A stretch of DNA of 42,351 nucleotides from JANQPC01 sp039208375 (GTDB taxonomy: Bacteria > Pseudomonadota > Alphaproteobacteria > Rhodobacterales > Rhodobacteraceae): positions 1 through 42,351 of the forward strand of contig JBCCRC010000026.1 in NCBI GenBank assembly GCA_039208375.1. The letters are read 5' to 3'. The notes beneath the pieces were generated by a model, which did not search any database, had not been told where the DNA came from, and saw only the letters and a list, made by a program, of their open reading frames with translations. This document shows, piece after piece, positions 1-8,454 of the stretch (positions are counted from its first letter, which is position 1; each line of letters begins with the position of its first letter). A program made the translations under genes and the position numbers.

Positions 1-227
1 AGCACATCGCGGATCAGGCGTTCCGACCGGCCATCGCCATAAACATCGGCAGTGTCGAGAAACGTCACACCTGCATCGAGCACGGCGTTCAGCGTGGCCT
101 TCGCCTCCTCTTCGGTCACGTCGCCCCAGTTGCCACCGATGGCCCAGGCGCCAAAACCGATCGCCGTTGTGTTCCAACCTGCGCGCCCGAAAGCCCGCGT
201 TGTGAGGGCCTGTGTGCTCAGTGTCAT
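1..227 (-). CDS. Aldo/keto reductase, N-terminal part (cut by window edge)
   Basis: Only the first ~75 residues are inside the window. The ATG at 227-225 overlaps the stop of the upstream cyclo-ligase gene (ATGA), so it is the third gene of a coupled unit mgtE - cyclo-ligase - this gene. The visible protein has the N-terminal aldo/keto reductase pattern: a short beta hairpin with GFGAWAIGGNW, then FLDTADVYGDGRSERL, where D58 and Y63 are the conserved catalytic-site Asp and Tyr. Members of the family are NADPH-dependent (alpha/beta)8-barrel oxidoreductases acting on carbonyl compounds. The substrate cannot be told from this fragment, and the catalytic Lys and His lie outside the window. Confidence 0.85.
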   Translation of the reverse strand, partial: MTLSTQALTTRAFGRAGWNTTAIGFGAWAIGGNWGDVTEEEAKATLNAVLDAGVTFLDTADVYGDGRSERLIRDV

Positions 228-805
228 GGTGTATCCTCCTCCGTCGTGGTGCGTTCGAACCGCCGAACACCCGCCTCTGTCACAATTGCGTCGAGCGCCG
301 CATCGGTTGGCTCTCGCGGCAATGCCGCGGCCTCCTGCGCACCATAGGCGAAGCCCACCGCAAAGACGGGCTGCGCCTGCCGCAGGGCGGCCAGCGTGCG
401 GTCATAGTACCCGCCGCCGTAGCCGAGGCGATAGCCCGCCTCGTCAAACGCCAGCAGCGGCACGATCAGCACATCCGGCACAGCGGGCACATCCGCCTCC
501 GGAATCATGACCCCGAACGCGCTAGGCGTGAGACGCACCTCCGGAGCCCAGCGCCGGAAGGCCAGCGGCTGCCCCTGCCCCGTCACCACCGGCACGCAGA
601 CCTCGCCACCCCAGGCTGCCATGACAGGCAGAGGGTCGATCTCCGTGCGGATCGGCAGATATCCCGCAAGGCAGCGCCCTTTGTGGGCGGCCAGCACGCC
701 GGTCAGATGCGCCTGAGCCGCCGTGGCACTGTCTTTGCTCTGGGCCGCTTTCCGCCGCGCGAAGGCGGCCTTTCGCGCCGCGGCCTTTGCGTCGGCCAGG
801 CTCAC
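224..805 (-). CDS. fau: 5-formyltetrahydrofolate cyclo-ligase (MTHFS)
   Basis: 193 residues, normal length for the family. The enzyme converts 5-formyl-THF plus ATP to 5,10-methenyl-THF, returning a storage or inhibitory folate to the one-carbon pool. The diagnostic loop LGYGGGYYDR is at residues 127-136, and an N-terminal Lys/Arg-rich helix (KAAARKAAFARRK) precedes it as in homologues. The start is GTG at 805-803, chosen because it forms a GTGA overlap with the stop of mgtE; an ATG of the downstream reductase likewise overlaps its own stop. These overlaps suggest one transcript with translational coupling. Any functional link to Mg2+ transport is inference only (the reaction uses MgATP). Confidence 0.93.
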   Translation of the reverse strand: MSLADAKAAARKAAFARRKAAQSKDSATAAQAHLTGVLAAHKGRCLAGYLPIRTEIDPLPVMAAWGGEVCVPVVTGQGQPLAFRRWAPEVRLTPSAFGVMIPEADVPAVPDVLIVPLLAFDEAGYRLGYGGGYYDRTLAALRQAQPVFAVGFAYGAQEAAALPREPTDAALDAIVTEAGVRRFERTTTEEDTP

Positions 806-2184
806 AGCAAGAGCACCACGGCAAGCCCGAGAAACGCGAAAAAGCCCACCACATCCGTCACCGTCGTAACAAAAGCGCCGGAGGCCAGCGCGGGATCAAC
901 CCCCAGCTTTTCCAGCACCACCGGAATGCCGATGCCAGCAAGCCCGGCCACAACCAGGTTCACCACCATTGCCACCGCGATGACCACGCCCAGCATCGGC
1001 AAGCCGAACCACACCACGCCGACGATCCCCATGATCACCGCAAAGGCGAGGCCGTTCAGAAGCCCCACCGCGGCCTCCCGCCGGATCACGCGCCAGACGT
1101 TTTCGCCCGTCAGGTCTTTCGTGGCAATGGCGCGCACCGCCACCGTGAGCGATTGCGTGCCCGCGTTGCCGCCCATCGAGGCCACGATGGGCATCAAGAC
1201 CGCAAGCGCCACGATTTGAGCGATCGCCGCTTCGAACTGCGCGATCACCAGCGAGGCCAGGATCGCGGTCCCCAGGTTCACCGCAAGCCAGGGGAAACGG
1301 CGCTGCGTTCTGTCGATCACCTTGTCGGACAGCCTCCCTTCATTGACGCCGGCCAGGCGCAGGATGTCTTCCTCATGCTCTTCGTCGAGCACGATCATCG
1401 CATCGTCGATGGTGATCACGCCCACAAGCCGCCCATCTTCGTCCACTACTGGGGCAGAGATCAGGTGATACTGGTTAAAGGCATAAGCGACCTCGCCCTC
1501 ATCCTGGGTGGCGGGGATGGTGCGGAAGCTGTCTTCGAGAATTTCGGTCAGCTTCACCCCGCGGCGCGATCCCATCAGCTTGCCCAGCGTCACATAGCCC
1601 GTGGGCCGGTGGCGGGGATCGACGAGGATGATATGGTAGAACTGGTCGGGCAGATCGTCGTGGGCGCGCAAGAAATCGATCGTATCACCCACATCCCAAT
1701 GCTCCGGCGCGACCACCACCTCGCGCTGCATTAGGCGCCCGGCAGAGGTTTCGGGATAGCTTAGCGCGTGTTCCACCGCGGCACGGTCGGCATCCTCAAG
1801 CTCATCGAGCAGGGCCTGCTGTTGCGGTTCTTCAAGATCTTCGAGCAGGTCGACCACATCGTCGGTGTCCAGCTCACGCACCGCTTCGCCGAGCGCCTCG
1901 GCAGGCAGGAAGGCGATCACCTCTTCGCGCAGGCCCTCGTCAAGCTCTGAGAGCACCTCGCCATCGACAAGGTCGTGAGCAAAGAGCAGGATCTCGCGCC
2001 GTTCCGCCTCGGGCACCTGTTCGAGGATATCGGCGATATCGGCGGCGTGGAGCGGCTCGAACAACTCGTGCAGCCGGTCGCGGTCGCCCGTCGCGACGGC
2101 CAGGTGAACCGCGGAGAGCACCTTGCCGTCGAGGGCATAGCCCTCATCCTGCTCCGGCACATCGGGCTCCAGAACCTCGGTCAT
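802..2184 (-). CDS. mgtE: Magnesium transporter MgtE
   Basis: 460 residues from an ATG at 2184-2182 preceded by AAAAGGAT; the frame stays open further upstream but would run into the divergent guaD leader without another good ribosome site. Domain order is typical of MgtE: an acidic N-terminal superhelical domain (about 25-145), two CBS repeats (about 148-275, each with Asp-rich Mg-sensing surface), a plug helix, and five transmembrane helices (about 300-460). The selectivity-filter motif MGGNAGTQS is at 337-345, and the pore Asp sits in TTVTDVVGFF (D444). It is an inner-membrane Mg2+-gated channel importing Mg2+. It heads a minus-strand unit with the folate cyclo-ligase and an aldo/keto reductase. 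I saw no obvious Mg2+ riboswitch in the 151 bp between it and guaD. Confidence 0.96.
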   Translation of the reverse strand: MTEVLEPDVPEQDEGYALDGKVLSAVHLAVATGDRDRLHELFEPLHAADIADILEQVPEAERREILLFAHDLVDGEVLSELDEGLREEVIAFLPAEALGEAVRELDTDDVVDLLEDLEEPQQQALLDELEDADRAAVEHALSYPETSAGRLMQREVVVAPEHWDVGDTIDFLRAHDDLPDQFYHIILVDPRHRPTGYVTLGKLMGSRRGVKLTEILEDSFRTIPATQDEGEVAYAFNQYHLISAPVVDEDGRLVGVITIDDAMIVLDEEHEEDILRLAGVNEGRLSDKVIDRTQRRFPWLAVNLGTAILASLVIAQFEAAIAQIVALAVLMPIVASMGGNAGTQSLTVAVRAIATKDLTGENVWRVIRREAAVGLLNGLAFAVIMGIVGVVWFGLPMLGVVIAVAMVVNLVVAGLAGIGIPVVLEKLGVDPALASGAFVTTVTDVVGFFAFLGLAVVLLL

Positions 2185-2335
2185 CGCGCGATCCTTTTTT
2201 TGATTGGCCTTTTGATCGGGCCCGCCCGCATTGCAGCAGACAATAGGCGAAGCACTTTCTGGAAAACAGAGGGCATGGGCCGATTTACGCGCCCGGTCGA
2301 GGCGCCTAACCTGGGCTGCGGCAAAGCGGGGATGT

Positions 2336-3628
2336 ATGGGCGAGATACAGCTGATCACCGGGCAGATGCTCTGGTTCGAGGGCTCGCCGTTTGAAGCGGG
2401 GGTCGATGCCGCCCGTCATGAGCGCCGCGGCGCGATAGCGGTGGCCGGCGGACGCATCCTGGCGGTGGGCGCAGAAGAAGATCTAGCCGCCGCACACCCG
2501 GGCGCCGCGAAAAACGCGTACGGCGAGGGGCTGATCCTGCCCGGTTTCGTCGACGCCCACGCGCATTACCCGCAAACCGCGATCATCGCGAGCTGGGGCA
2601 AGCGGCTGATCGACTGGCTGAACACCTATACCTTCCCCGAAGAGATGCGTTTTTCCGACCCGGCCTATGCCGCCGAGATTGCCGGCCGTTACCTCGATCT
2701 GCTGCTCGCCCACGGCACCACCACGGTCGCCAGCTACTGCACGATCCACCCCGAAAGCGTGGGGGCGTTCTTTGAGGCCGCCGCGCAGCGCAACATGCGC
2801 GTTGCCGCGGGGAAAACCTGCATGGATCGCAACGCGCCAGCGGGGCTGACCGACACCGCGCAATCGGCATACGATGACAGCAAGCGCCTGCTCGAACACT
2901 GGCACGGTCAGGGCCGCGCGGACTATGTGATCACCCCACGCTTCTCGCCGACGTCAAGCCCCGAGCAAATGTCTGCCCTCGGCGCGCTCTGGGCCGAACA
3001 CCCCGATTGCCTGATGCAAACACACCTGTCGGAGCAAACCGATGAGATCGCCTGGGTGAAGAGCCTCTTCCCCGGGTCGCGCGATTACCTTGATACCTAT
3101 GAGGCGCACGGGCTTCTCGGCGCCCGCGGGCTTTATGGCCACGCGATCCACCTTGAGCCCCGCGAACGCGCGCGATTGGGCGAAGTTGGCGCGGGCCTCA
3201 TCCACTGCCCTACGTCAAACACCTTCATCGGATCAGGGCTCTTCGATCTTGATGGGCTGATGCAAACAGGCGCGGCCATTGGGCTTGCTACCGATACCGG
3301 GGGCGGCTCGTCGTTTTCAATGCTGCGCACGATGGCCTCAGCCTATGAGGTCGCACATCTCAGGCACAGGGTACTGCACCCTGCAGAGCTTCTTTGGCTC
3401 GCGACCGAGGGCTCCGCCCGCGCGATGCATATGGCGGACCGTGTGGGCACCCTTGCGCCTGGCTCAGAGGCAGATCTCCTTGTGCTCGATCTCGCCTCCA
3501 CTCCTGCCATCGCCCAGGCCACGGCGCGAGCAGAGAACATCTGGGAGGCGGTGTTCCCAACGATCATGATGGGCGATGACCGGGCGGTCGCAGATGTGTG
3601 GGTGGCGGGTCAGCGCGTGACGCCCTGA
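2336..3628 (+). CDS. guaD: Guanine deaminase
   Basis: 430 residues from ATG 2336, placed after AGCGGGG; an in-frame extension upstream exists but lacks homology-like sequence. It catalyses guanine + H2O to xanthine + NH3 in purine salvage and catabolism, cytosolic. Amidohydrolase metal and catalytic residues are all visible: PGFVDAHAHYPQT (H75, H77), QTHLSE (H230), YGHAIH (H269) and ATDTGGG (D320). The GSGLF and PEEMRF segments are typical of bacterial GuaD rather than of the 8-oxoguanine or chlorohydrolase branches. It converges on a second aminohydrolase (3738-5078), so two purine-base deaminases lie back to back. No xanthine dehydrogenase genes are in the window. Confidence 0.93.
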   Translation: MGEIQLITGQMLWFEGSPFEAGVDAARHERRGAIAVAGGRILAVGAEEDLAAAHPGAAKNAYGEGLILPGFVDAHAHYPQTAIIASWGKRLIDWLNTYTFPEEMRFSDPAYAAEIAGRYLDLLLAHGTTTVASYCTIHPESVGAFFEAAAQRNMRVAAGKTCMDRNAPAGLTDTAQSAYDDSKRLLEHWHGQGRADYVITPRFSPTSSPEQMSALGALWAEHPDCLMQTHLSEQTDEIAWVKSLFPGSRDYLDTYEAHGLLGARGLYGHAIHLEPRERARLGEVGAGLIHCPTSNTFIGSGLFDLDGLMQTGAAIGLATDTGGGSSFSMLRTMASAYEVAHLRHRVLHPAELLWLATEGSARAMHMADRVGTLAPGSEADLLVLDLASTPAIAQATARAENIWEAVFPTIMMGDDRAVADVWVAGQRVTP

Positions 3629-3737
3629 GCACGCGACCGCGCTTGCGCAGCGGCAAAACCTGGACCTACCCCAGATCGATTGGCGTTCGGCGTCGCTGCC
3701 CGTTTGAGGGCAAGCCCAGGGGCGCCCGCCTTAAACG

Positions 3738-5078
3738 TTACCCCATCAACCGCTCCACTAACCTCTCCGCCCGCGCCAGCAGCGCGCCCACGTCCACCGT
3801 CACAATCCGCCCGTCGCACACGATCTTCCGCCCGTCTACGATGAGATCGCGCACCTGGTGCGGGCCGGCGAGCACCAGCGCCGTCTTATCCCAGCTGCCC
3901 GACGCCTCAATTCCCGAAATATCCCAGATCGCCAGATCTGCGCGCATTCCCCGCGCGATCTGGCCTATATCATCGCGCCCCAATACCGCCGCGCCGCCCC
4001 GCGTGGCGATCTCTAATACCTCGCGGGCGCCCATCGCCGCGCCGCCGAGCGCCACGCGCTGCAGCAGCATGGCCTGCCGCGCTTCACCGATCAGGCTCGC
4101 GGCATCGTTCGAGGCTGAGCCATCCACCCCCAGCCCCACGCGCACGCCGGCATCGCGCATTGCCCGCACGGGGGCAATCCCGCTTCCGAGCCGGCAGTTC
4201 GAGCAGGGGCAATGAGCCACGCCGGTGCCGGTTTGCGCAAAGAGATCAATTTCCTGCCCGTCGAGCTTCACGCAATGGGCGTGCCAGACATCATCGCCCA
4301 CCCATCCCAGATCCTCGGCATATTGCCCCGGGCGGCAGCCAAACTGCGCCTCGCTATAGGCCACATCCTCGCCGTTTTCCGCCAGATGAGTGTGAAGGCG
4401 CACGCCCTTGTCGCGCGCCAGCGCCGCGGCATCGCGCATCAGTCCGCGGCTGACGGAAAAGGGCGAACAGGGCGCTACCCCCACGCGCACCATCGCTCCG
4501 GGGGCGGGATCGTGGAAGGCATCGATCACGCGGATTGTATCGTTGAGGATCGCGCCCTCTTCTTCGACAAGCGCATCCGGCGGCAGCCCGCCTGCGCTTT
4601 CGCCGATGCTCATCGCGCCGCGGGTGGGGTGGAAGCGTAGCCCGATCTCGCCGGCAGCCGCAATCGTATCGTCGAGCCGTGCGCCGCCGGGAAAAAGATA
4701 AAGGTGATCGGCGCTGGTGGTGCAGCCCGAGAGTGCGAGTTCGGCCAGCCCAAGCTGGGTGGAGACGAACATTTCCTCCGGCCCGAACCGCGCCCAGATC
4801 GGATAGAGCGCTCGCAGCCAGCCGAAAAGTGGCGCATCCTGCCCAGCGGGCACGGCGCGCGTCAGCGTCTGAAACAGGTGGTGGTGTGTGTTGATCAGGC
4901 CGGGGGTAACAAGGGCGCCTTGGGCATCAATCTCCTCCGCGCCCGGAGATGAAAGGCCCACCCCGATCGCAGAGATCACGCCGTTTTCGATCAGAATATC
5001 CGCCCCAAGCAGCTCGCGCGCCGCGGCATCAAAGGTCAGAACGATATCTGCACTTTTTATCAGAAGGTTGCGCGGCAC
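3738..5078 (-). CDS. 8-oxoguanine deaminase-like amidohydrolase
   Basis: 446 residues, GTG start at 5078-5076 with AGGAAAG ten bases upstream. The family (COG0402, ATZ/TRZ-like) hydrolytically deaminates ring amino groups. Metal ligands are visible as H65 and H67 in TPGLINTHHHLFQTLTR, H231 in THLAEN, H266/H268 in VWHAHC and D319 in GLGVDGSASND. The HHHLFQTLTR loop, the CTTSADHLYLFP segment and the HCPCSNCRLGSG stretch are the ones I associate with 8-oxoguanine/isoguanine deaminases rather than guanine deaminase. The position next to guaD supports a purine substrate. S-adenosylhomocysteine/atrazine-type hydrolysis is the alternative. Substrate assignment is family knowledge plus context, not proven. 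Confidence 0.8.
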   Translation of the reverse strand: MPRNLLIKSADIVLTFDAAARELLGADILIENGVISAIGVGLSSPGAEEIDAQGALVTPGLINTHHHLFQTLTRAVPAGQDAPLFGWLRALYPIWARFGPEEMFVSTQLGLAELALSGCTTSADHLYLFPGGARLDDTIAAAGEIGLRFHPTRGAMSIGESAGGLPPDALVEEEGAILNDTIRVIDAFHDPAPGAMVRVGVAPCSPFSVSRGLMRDAAALARDKGVRLHTHLAENGEDVAYSEAQFGCRPGQYAEDLGWVGDDVWHAHCVKLDGQEIDLFAQTGTGVAHCPCSNCRLGSGIAPVRAMRDAGVRVGLGVDGSASNDAASLIGEARQAMLLQRVALGGAAMGAREVLEIATRGGAAVLGRDDIGQIARGMRADLAIWDISGIEASGSWDKTALVLAGPHQVRDLIVDGRKIVCDGRIVTVDVGALLARAERLVERLMG

Positions 5079-5135
5079 ACGTCAATCGCTTTCCTGAACC
5101 GTTCGCCACTCGTGGCTGCACACCGCGCCCAAAGA

Positions 5136-5936
5136 TCAGGCATCAGCCGAAAGAAGCGCAAGCGCCGCTGTATGCACCTGTGCGTTCGCAGCGGCCAGAA
5201 CCCGCCCCCCGCCATGGGCTGGCCTGCCCGCCCAATCGGTTACGATCCCGCCGGCCGCCTCGATCACTGCGATAGGCGCCGCGATATCATAGGGGGCAAG
5301 ACCGGCCTCTATCACCAGATCCACCTGCCCGGCCGCAACCAGCGCATAGGCGTAGCAATCCATGCCATAGCGGGTCAGCCGCACTTGGCGGGCCACCCGT
5401 TCGAACCCCGCACGGTCCGCTGCGCTGCCCACTTCCGGAAACGTCGTGAACAGGGTCGCCTCGGCCAGAGCCCGTGGGGGCCGCGTGGCAAGCCTGTTCT
5501 TTCCCTGAGGCCCAGACAGTTCAGCAACGCTGTCGCTGCCGAAGAACCGCTCGCCAATATAGGGCTGGTCGATCACGCCAAGGCAGGGGCCGTCGGCGTC
5601 AGACACAGCGATTAGCACGCCCCAAGTGGGTGTGCCGGCTACGAAACCGCGCGTCCCATCGATTGGATCGAGGATCCAGGTCAGGCCCGAGCGGCCCTCC
5701 TGTGTGCCGTACTCTTCGCCCAGGATGCCGTCATCGGGCCGCCGCGCTGCAAGGATATCACGCATTGCGCGCTCCGCAGCCCGATCTGCCTCGGTCACAG
5801 GGTCAAAATCGGCGCGCTTGCTTTCTGCTTCAAGCCCGGGTCGCCGGAAATGGCGTAGGGTTTCTACCCGCGCTGCATCGGCCAAATCGTGCGCAACAGC
5901 GCCAAGGTCGGCCATCGTCTCGGGATCAAGCGGCAT
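5136..5936 (-). CDS. hisN: Histidinol-phosphatase, inositol monophosphatase family
   Basis: 266 residues, ATG at 5936-5934. The fold is a Mg2+-dependent inositol monophosphatase: the first metal site is GEE at 73-75, the second is WILDPIDGTRGF with D90 and D93, and the C-terminal site is APYDIAAPIAVIEAAGG. The N-terminal segment ending in FDPVTEADRAAE is typical. Within this superfamily the combination of PIDGTRGFV and YDIAAPIAVIEAAGG fits the HisN branch, which removes phosphate from L-histidinol phosphate in histidine synthesis in actinobacteria and alphaproteobacteria. A general inositol-phosphate phosphatase is the alternative. It lies 36 bp downstream of the PraR-like regulator and may share its transcript. 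Confidence 0.85.
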   Translation of the reverse strand: MPLDPETMADLGAVAHDLADAARVETLRHFRRPGLEAESKRADFDPVTEADRAAERAMRDILAARRPDDGILGEEYGTQEGRSGLTWILDPIDGTRGFVAGTPTWGVLIAVSDADGPCLGVIDQPYIGERFFGSDSVAELSGPQGKNRLATRPPRALAEATLFTTFPEVGSAADRAGFERVARQVRLTRYGMDCYAYALVAAGQVDLVIEAGLAPYDIAAPIAVIEAAGGIVTDWAGRPAHGGGRVLAAANAQVHTAALALLSADA

Positions 5937-5972
5937 GACCCCGCGTTACGGAGGTCGGCGCGCACGGTCAAG

Positions 5973-6338
5973 TCAGCTCGCGTCGCTGAGCGCGCGGGCC
6001 AGATCAAACAGGCGGCGGCGCTGTGCCTCAGGGATCGCGTAATAGGAGCGCACAAGTTCAAGTGCCTCCTTATCCGTCATCATATCCTGCGGCATGTCCG
6101 CGCCAGTGGCCGCCTCACCTTCTTCCAGGCCTTCGAAGAAAAACGACACCGGTACGCCGAGCGCATCGGCGATATCCCAAAGGCGAGACGCGCTGACACG
6201 GTTCATCCCCGTTTCGTATTTCTGGATTTGCTGGAATTTGATTCCCACCTGTTCGGCCAGCTGCTGTTGCGTCATGCCAATCATCCATCGGCGATGACGA
6301 ACGCGCTTACCAACGTGGACGTCTACGGGATGCTTCAT
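5973..6338 (-). CDS. XRE-family regulator, PraR/PhrR-like
   Basis: 121 residues. The start ATG 6338-6336 is supported by GGAGAG nine bases upstream; a longer frame to 6401 lacks a site. A single Cro/CI helix-turn-helix occupies about 10-68: VGKRVRHRRWMIGMTQQQLA followed by a recognition helix in the segment KFQQIQKYETG, then RVSASRLWDIADALGVPVSFFFEGL. This is the signature of the alphaproteobacterial PraR/PhrR group, known in rhizobia to control quorum sensing, biofilm or acid response genes. The C-terminal third is acidic and ends in a short helical segment ending LFDLARALSDAS. A perfect 6+6 inverted repeat 53-66 bp upstream of the start may be its own operator. Its targets here are unknown. 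Confidence 0.88.
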   Translation of the reverse strand: MKHPVDVHVGKRVRHRRWMIGMTQQQLAEQVGIKFQQIQKYETGMNRVSASRLWDIADALGVPVSFFFEGLEEGEAATGADMPQDMMTDKEALELVRSYYAIPEAQRRRLFDLARALSDAS

Positions 6339-6390
6339 CAGTATTCTCTCCAGCCAGACTGCGCCCGCCTCAGATTGCAAAAACCCGCTT

Positions 6391-6404
6391 AGGTTGCACA
6401 ACCT
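6391..6404. promoter_or_regulatory. Perfect inverted repeat upstream of the PraR-like gene
   Basis: AGGTTG-CA-CAACCT: six-base arms with a two-base centre. It lies 53-66 bp upstream of the regulator's start codon, in the region where its promoter should be, with a second TTGCA 13 bp further on. Autoregulation by the PraR-like protein is inference; the palindrome itself is plain in the sequence. Confidence 0.45.
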
Positions 6405-6498
6405 GTCCTTTTAGCCAAGCTGGTGTTCCGGCAAGGCGGGTGTTTCAAGCAATTACTATGGGCCACCGAAATAGGTAGCTCAAGTCGTAAACGCCCCG

Positions 6499-6524
6499 TT
6501 CGCGTATAACGTGTATTACACGAA
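6499..6524. promoter_or_regulatory. Imperfect palindrome upstream of the quinone oxidoreductase
   Basis: Outer arms TTCGCGTA and TACACGAA pair at seven of eight positions around a ten-base AT-rich centre. The element is 88-113 bp upstream of the oxidoreductase start and may be an operator. The regulator is not known. Confidence 0.35.
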
Positions 6525-6611
6525 TCGGCGCCCCGTGCAAATGGAAACCCCAGCCCTTGCAATCGCCGAGGCGCCCGTTAGGCCGGGAGCAACTGTTGCA
6601 GGAGCCCCACC

Positions 6612-7571
6612 ATGCGCGCCTTTCAGGTCACAGATTTTGACGCGCCACCGGCACTTGCGACTCTTTCTTCGCCCAAGCCCGGCCCTGACGAGGTACTGAT
6701 AGCCGTGCGCGCCTGTGGGCTGAATTTTGCCGATCTGCTCGCCGCAAACGGGAAATATCAAGAGCGTCGCGCCCCGCCCTTTACGCTTGGCATGGAGGTC
6801 GCCGGAGAGGTGATCGCCTGCGGCCCAGAAGTTACCGCCCTGCGCGCTGGCCAGCGCGTGGCCGCCTTCACCGGCGCGGGCGGGCTGGCCGAGCAGGTGG
6901 CGGTTCCCGCTGCCCGCGCGCTGCCCCTGCCGGAGGAGATGCCGTTTGATGACGCTGCGGCATTCCAGGTCGCCTACGGCACCTCGCATCTTGCGCTTGA
7001 TGAAAAGGCGCGGCTGGCCCCGGGTGAAACGCTGTTAGTTTTGGGCGCCGCGGGCGGCGTGGGGCTCACGGCGGTGGAAATCGGCAAACGGATGGGCGCG
7101 CGCGTGATCGCCTGCGCCCGCGGCCCCGAGAAGCTCGCAATTGCCGAAAAGGCCGGCGCCGATCACCTGATCGACAGCTCTGATGCCGATCTGCGCGAAG
7201 CGGTTCTGGCGTTGGGGGGCGCAGATGTCGTCTACGATCCCGTCGGCGGCGCGGCCTTCACCGCCGCCTTTCGCGCCACCAGGCCCGATGGCCGCATCCT
7301 CGTTGTGGGCTTTGCCAGCGGCGATGTGCCCCCGATTCCCGCCAATCACATGCTGGTGAAGAACATCACCGTCATTGGGTTTTGGTGGGGCGGTTATCTG
7401 GCCTTTGCGCCCGATAAGCTAACCGGCAGCCTCGCAACTCTGTTTGACTGGTACGGGTCGGGCGGTCTGCGCCCGCATATCAGCCATCGGCTGCCGCTTT
7501 CGCAGGCGGCCGAGGGACTTGAGCTACTCCGCAGCCGTCAATCGACCGGAAAGATCGTGATCACGCCCTAA
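6612..7571 (+). CDS. NAD(P)H:quinone oxidoreductase, zinc-free MDR family
   Basis: 319 residues, ATG 6612 with GGAG ten bases upstream. It belongs to the medium-chain dehydrogenase/reductase superfamily, quinone-oxidoreductase branch: GroES-like N-terminal domain (about 25-110, with CGLNFADLL and PFTLGMEVAGEV) and a Rossmann domain with the NADPH loop GAAGGVG at 145-151. The structural and catalytic zinc Cys ligands of alcohol dehydrogenases are absent. Members reduce quinones or enoyl/enone substrates with NADPH. The C-terminal end AAEGLELLRSRQSTGKIVI is typical. Its last 48 bases overlap the 3' end of the convergent LysR gene. Physiological substrate unknown. Confidence 0.88.
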   Translation: MRAFQVTDFDAPPALATLSSPKPGPDEVLIAVRACGLNFADLLAANGKYQERRAPPFTLGMEVAGEVIACGPEVTALRAGQRVAAFTGAGGLAEQVAVPAARALPLPEEMPFDDAAAFQVAYGTSHLALDEKARLAPGETLLVLGAAGGVGLTAVEIGKRMGARVIACARGPEKLAIAEKAGADHLIDSSDADLREAVLALGGADVVYDPVGGAAFTAAFRATRPDGRILVVGFASGDVPPIPANHMLVKNITVIGFWWGGYLAFAPDKLTGSLATLFDWYGSGGLRPHISHRLPLSQAAEGLELLRSRQSTGKIVITP

Positions 7572-8423
7572 CCGGCTTTGAAATGCCTGACGGATGAAGC
7601 AAATCAGCGCTTGCGTGGGGGCATCGGTGGCGGTGGGGTTGGCGTAAAGGTTGATCTTCTTGCTCGGCAACTCGGGCAAAGCGCCGTCATGGGGCACAGG
7701 CTCCAGGTGCTGAAGGCTCGTGCCGCCGAGCATGGCGGTGATCGCCAGATCCGCACTAACGCTTGCTTCGATGGTGCGCGAACTGTCGGAGTCCACCGCC
7801 AGTTCCCAGGGAATGCCGGCCGCATCGAGCGCACGCTGCCCGCTCGTGCGGAAGATGCAGTTCTGCTCGAACGCCAGCCGCAGGGGTCGCCGCCGCCACG
7901 CCGATCCTCCCGGCGCGCCCACCCAAAGTAGCGGAAGCTCTACCAACGTCTCGCCCCCGGCATCCACGTTTTCCTCAGTGCCCAGGATGATCGGAAACGC
8001 ACCGCGCGAGAACATATCGCGAAGGGCCACCGTATAACTCGACACCATGTTCACACGCATCTTCGGAAACTCGGCGTGGAAGCGCTGCAACACCTGCGGG
8101 ATGGCGGGATACACGATGTCGTGGGGCACGCCGAGCACGATTTCCCCCTCAAAGGCACAGTCGGTCATCCTGGCGTAGACCTCATCATTGAGGTCAAGCA
8201 TCCGCCGGGCATAACCGAGAAGCTGTTCGCCCGCGGTTGTCAGCACCAGCGCCCGCCCCGTGCGATCGAAGAGCGCAACCCCCAGCCCCTCTTCGAGCCG
8301 TTTCAACTGCATCGATACAGCCGATTGCGTGAGATTGAGAAATCCTGCCGCGCGCGTCACGCCGCCAGTATCCGTAACCGCCACGAAGGAACGCAGGGCG
8401 GTGAGATCGAGGTTTCGAGGCAT
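7524..8423 (-). CDS. LysR-family transcriptional regulator
   Basis: 299 residues from ATG 8423-8421, with AGGAG nine bases upstream; the frame is open to 8501 but the winged helix begins right after this Met. N-terminal helix-turn-helix at about 6-63 (FVAVTDTGGVTRAAGFLNLTQ, then SAVSMQLKRLEEGLGVALFDR), followed by the linker helix and a periplasmic-binding-like effector domain (about 90-290). It is divergent from the DUF1127 gene with a 115 bp spacer that contains a T-N11-A inverted repeat. Its 3' end overlaps that of the oxidoreductase by 48 bp. The effector is not evident. Confidence 0.93.
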   Translation of the reverse strand: MPRNLDLTALRSFVAVTDTGGVTRAAGFLNLTQSAVSMQLKRLEEGLGVALFDRTGRALVLTTAGEQLLGYARRMLDLNDEVYARMTDCAFEGEIVLGVPHDIVYPAIPQVLQRFHAEFPKMRVNMVSSYTVALRDMFSRGAFPIILGTEENVDAGGETLVELPLLWVGAPGGSAWRRRPLRLAFEQNCIFRTSGQRALDAAGIPWELAVDSDSSRTIEASVSADLAITAMLGGTSLQHLEPVPHDGALPELPSKKINLYANPTATDAPTQALICFIRQAFQSRLGRDHDLSGRLTAAE

Positions 8424-8454
8424 ATCAATTCTCCTGATGACTGACAGCACAATG

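Noticed and set aside
2185..2335. Mg2+ riboswitch in front of mgtE
   Set aside because: Only 151 bp to the divergent gene, and no M-box-like helices or conserved sequence seen.
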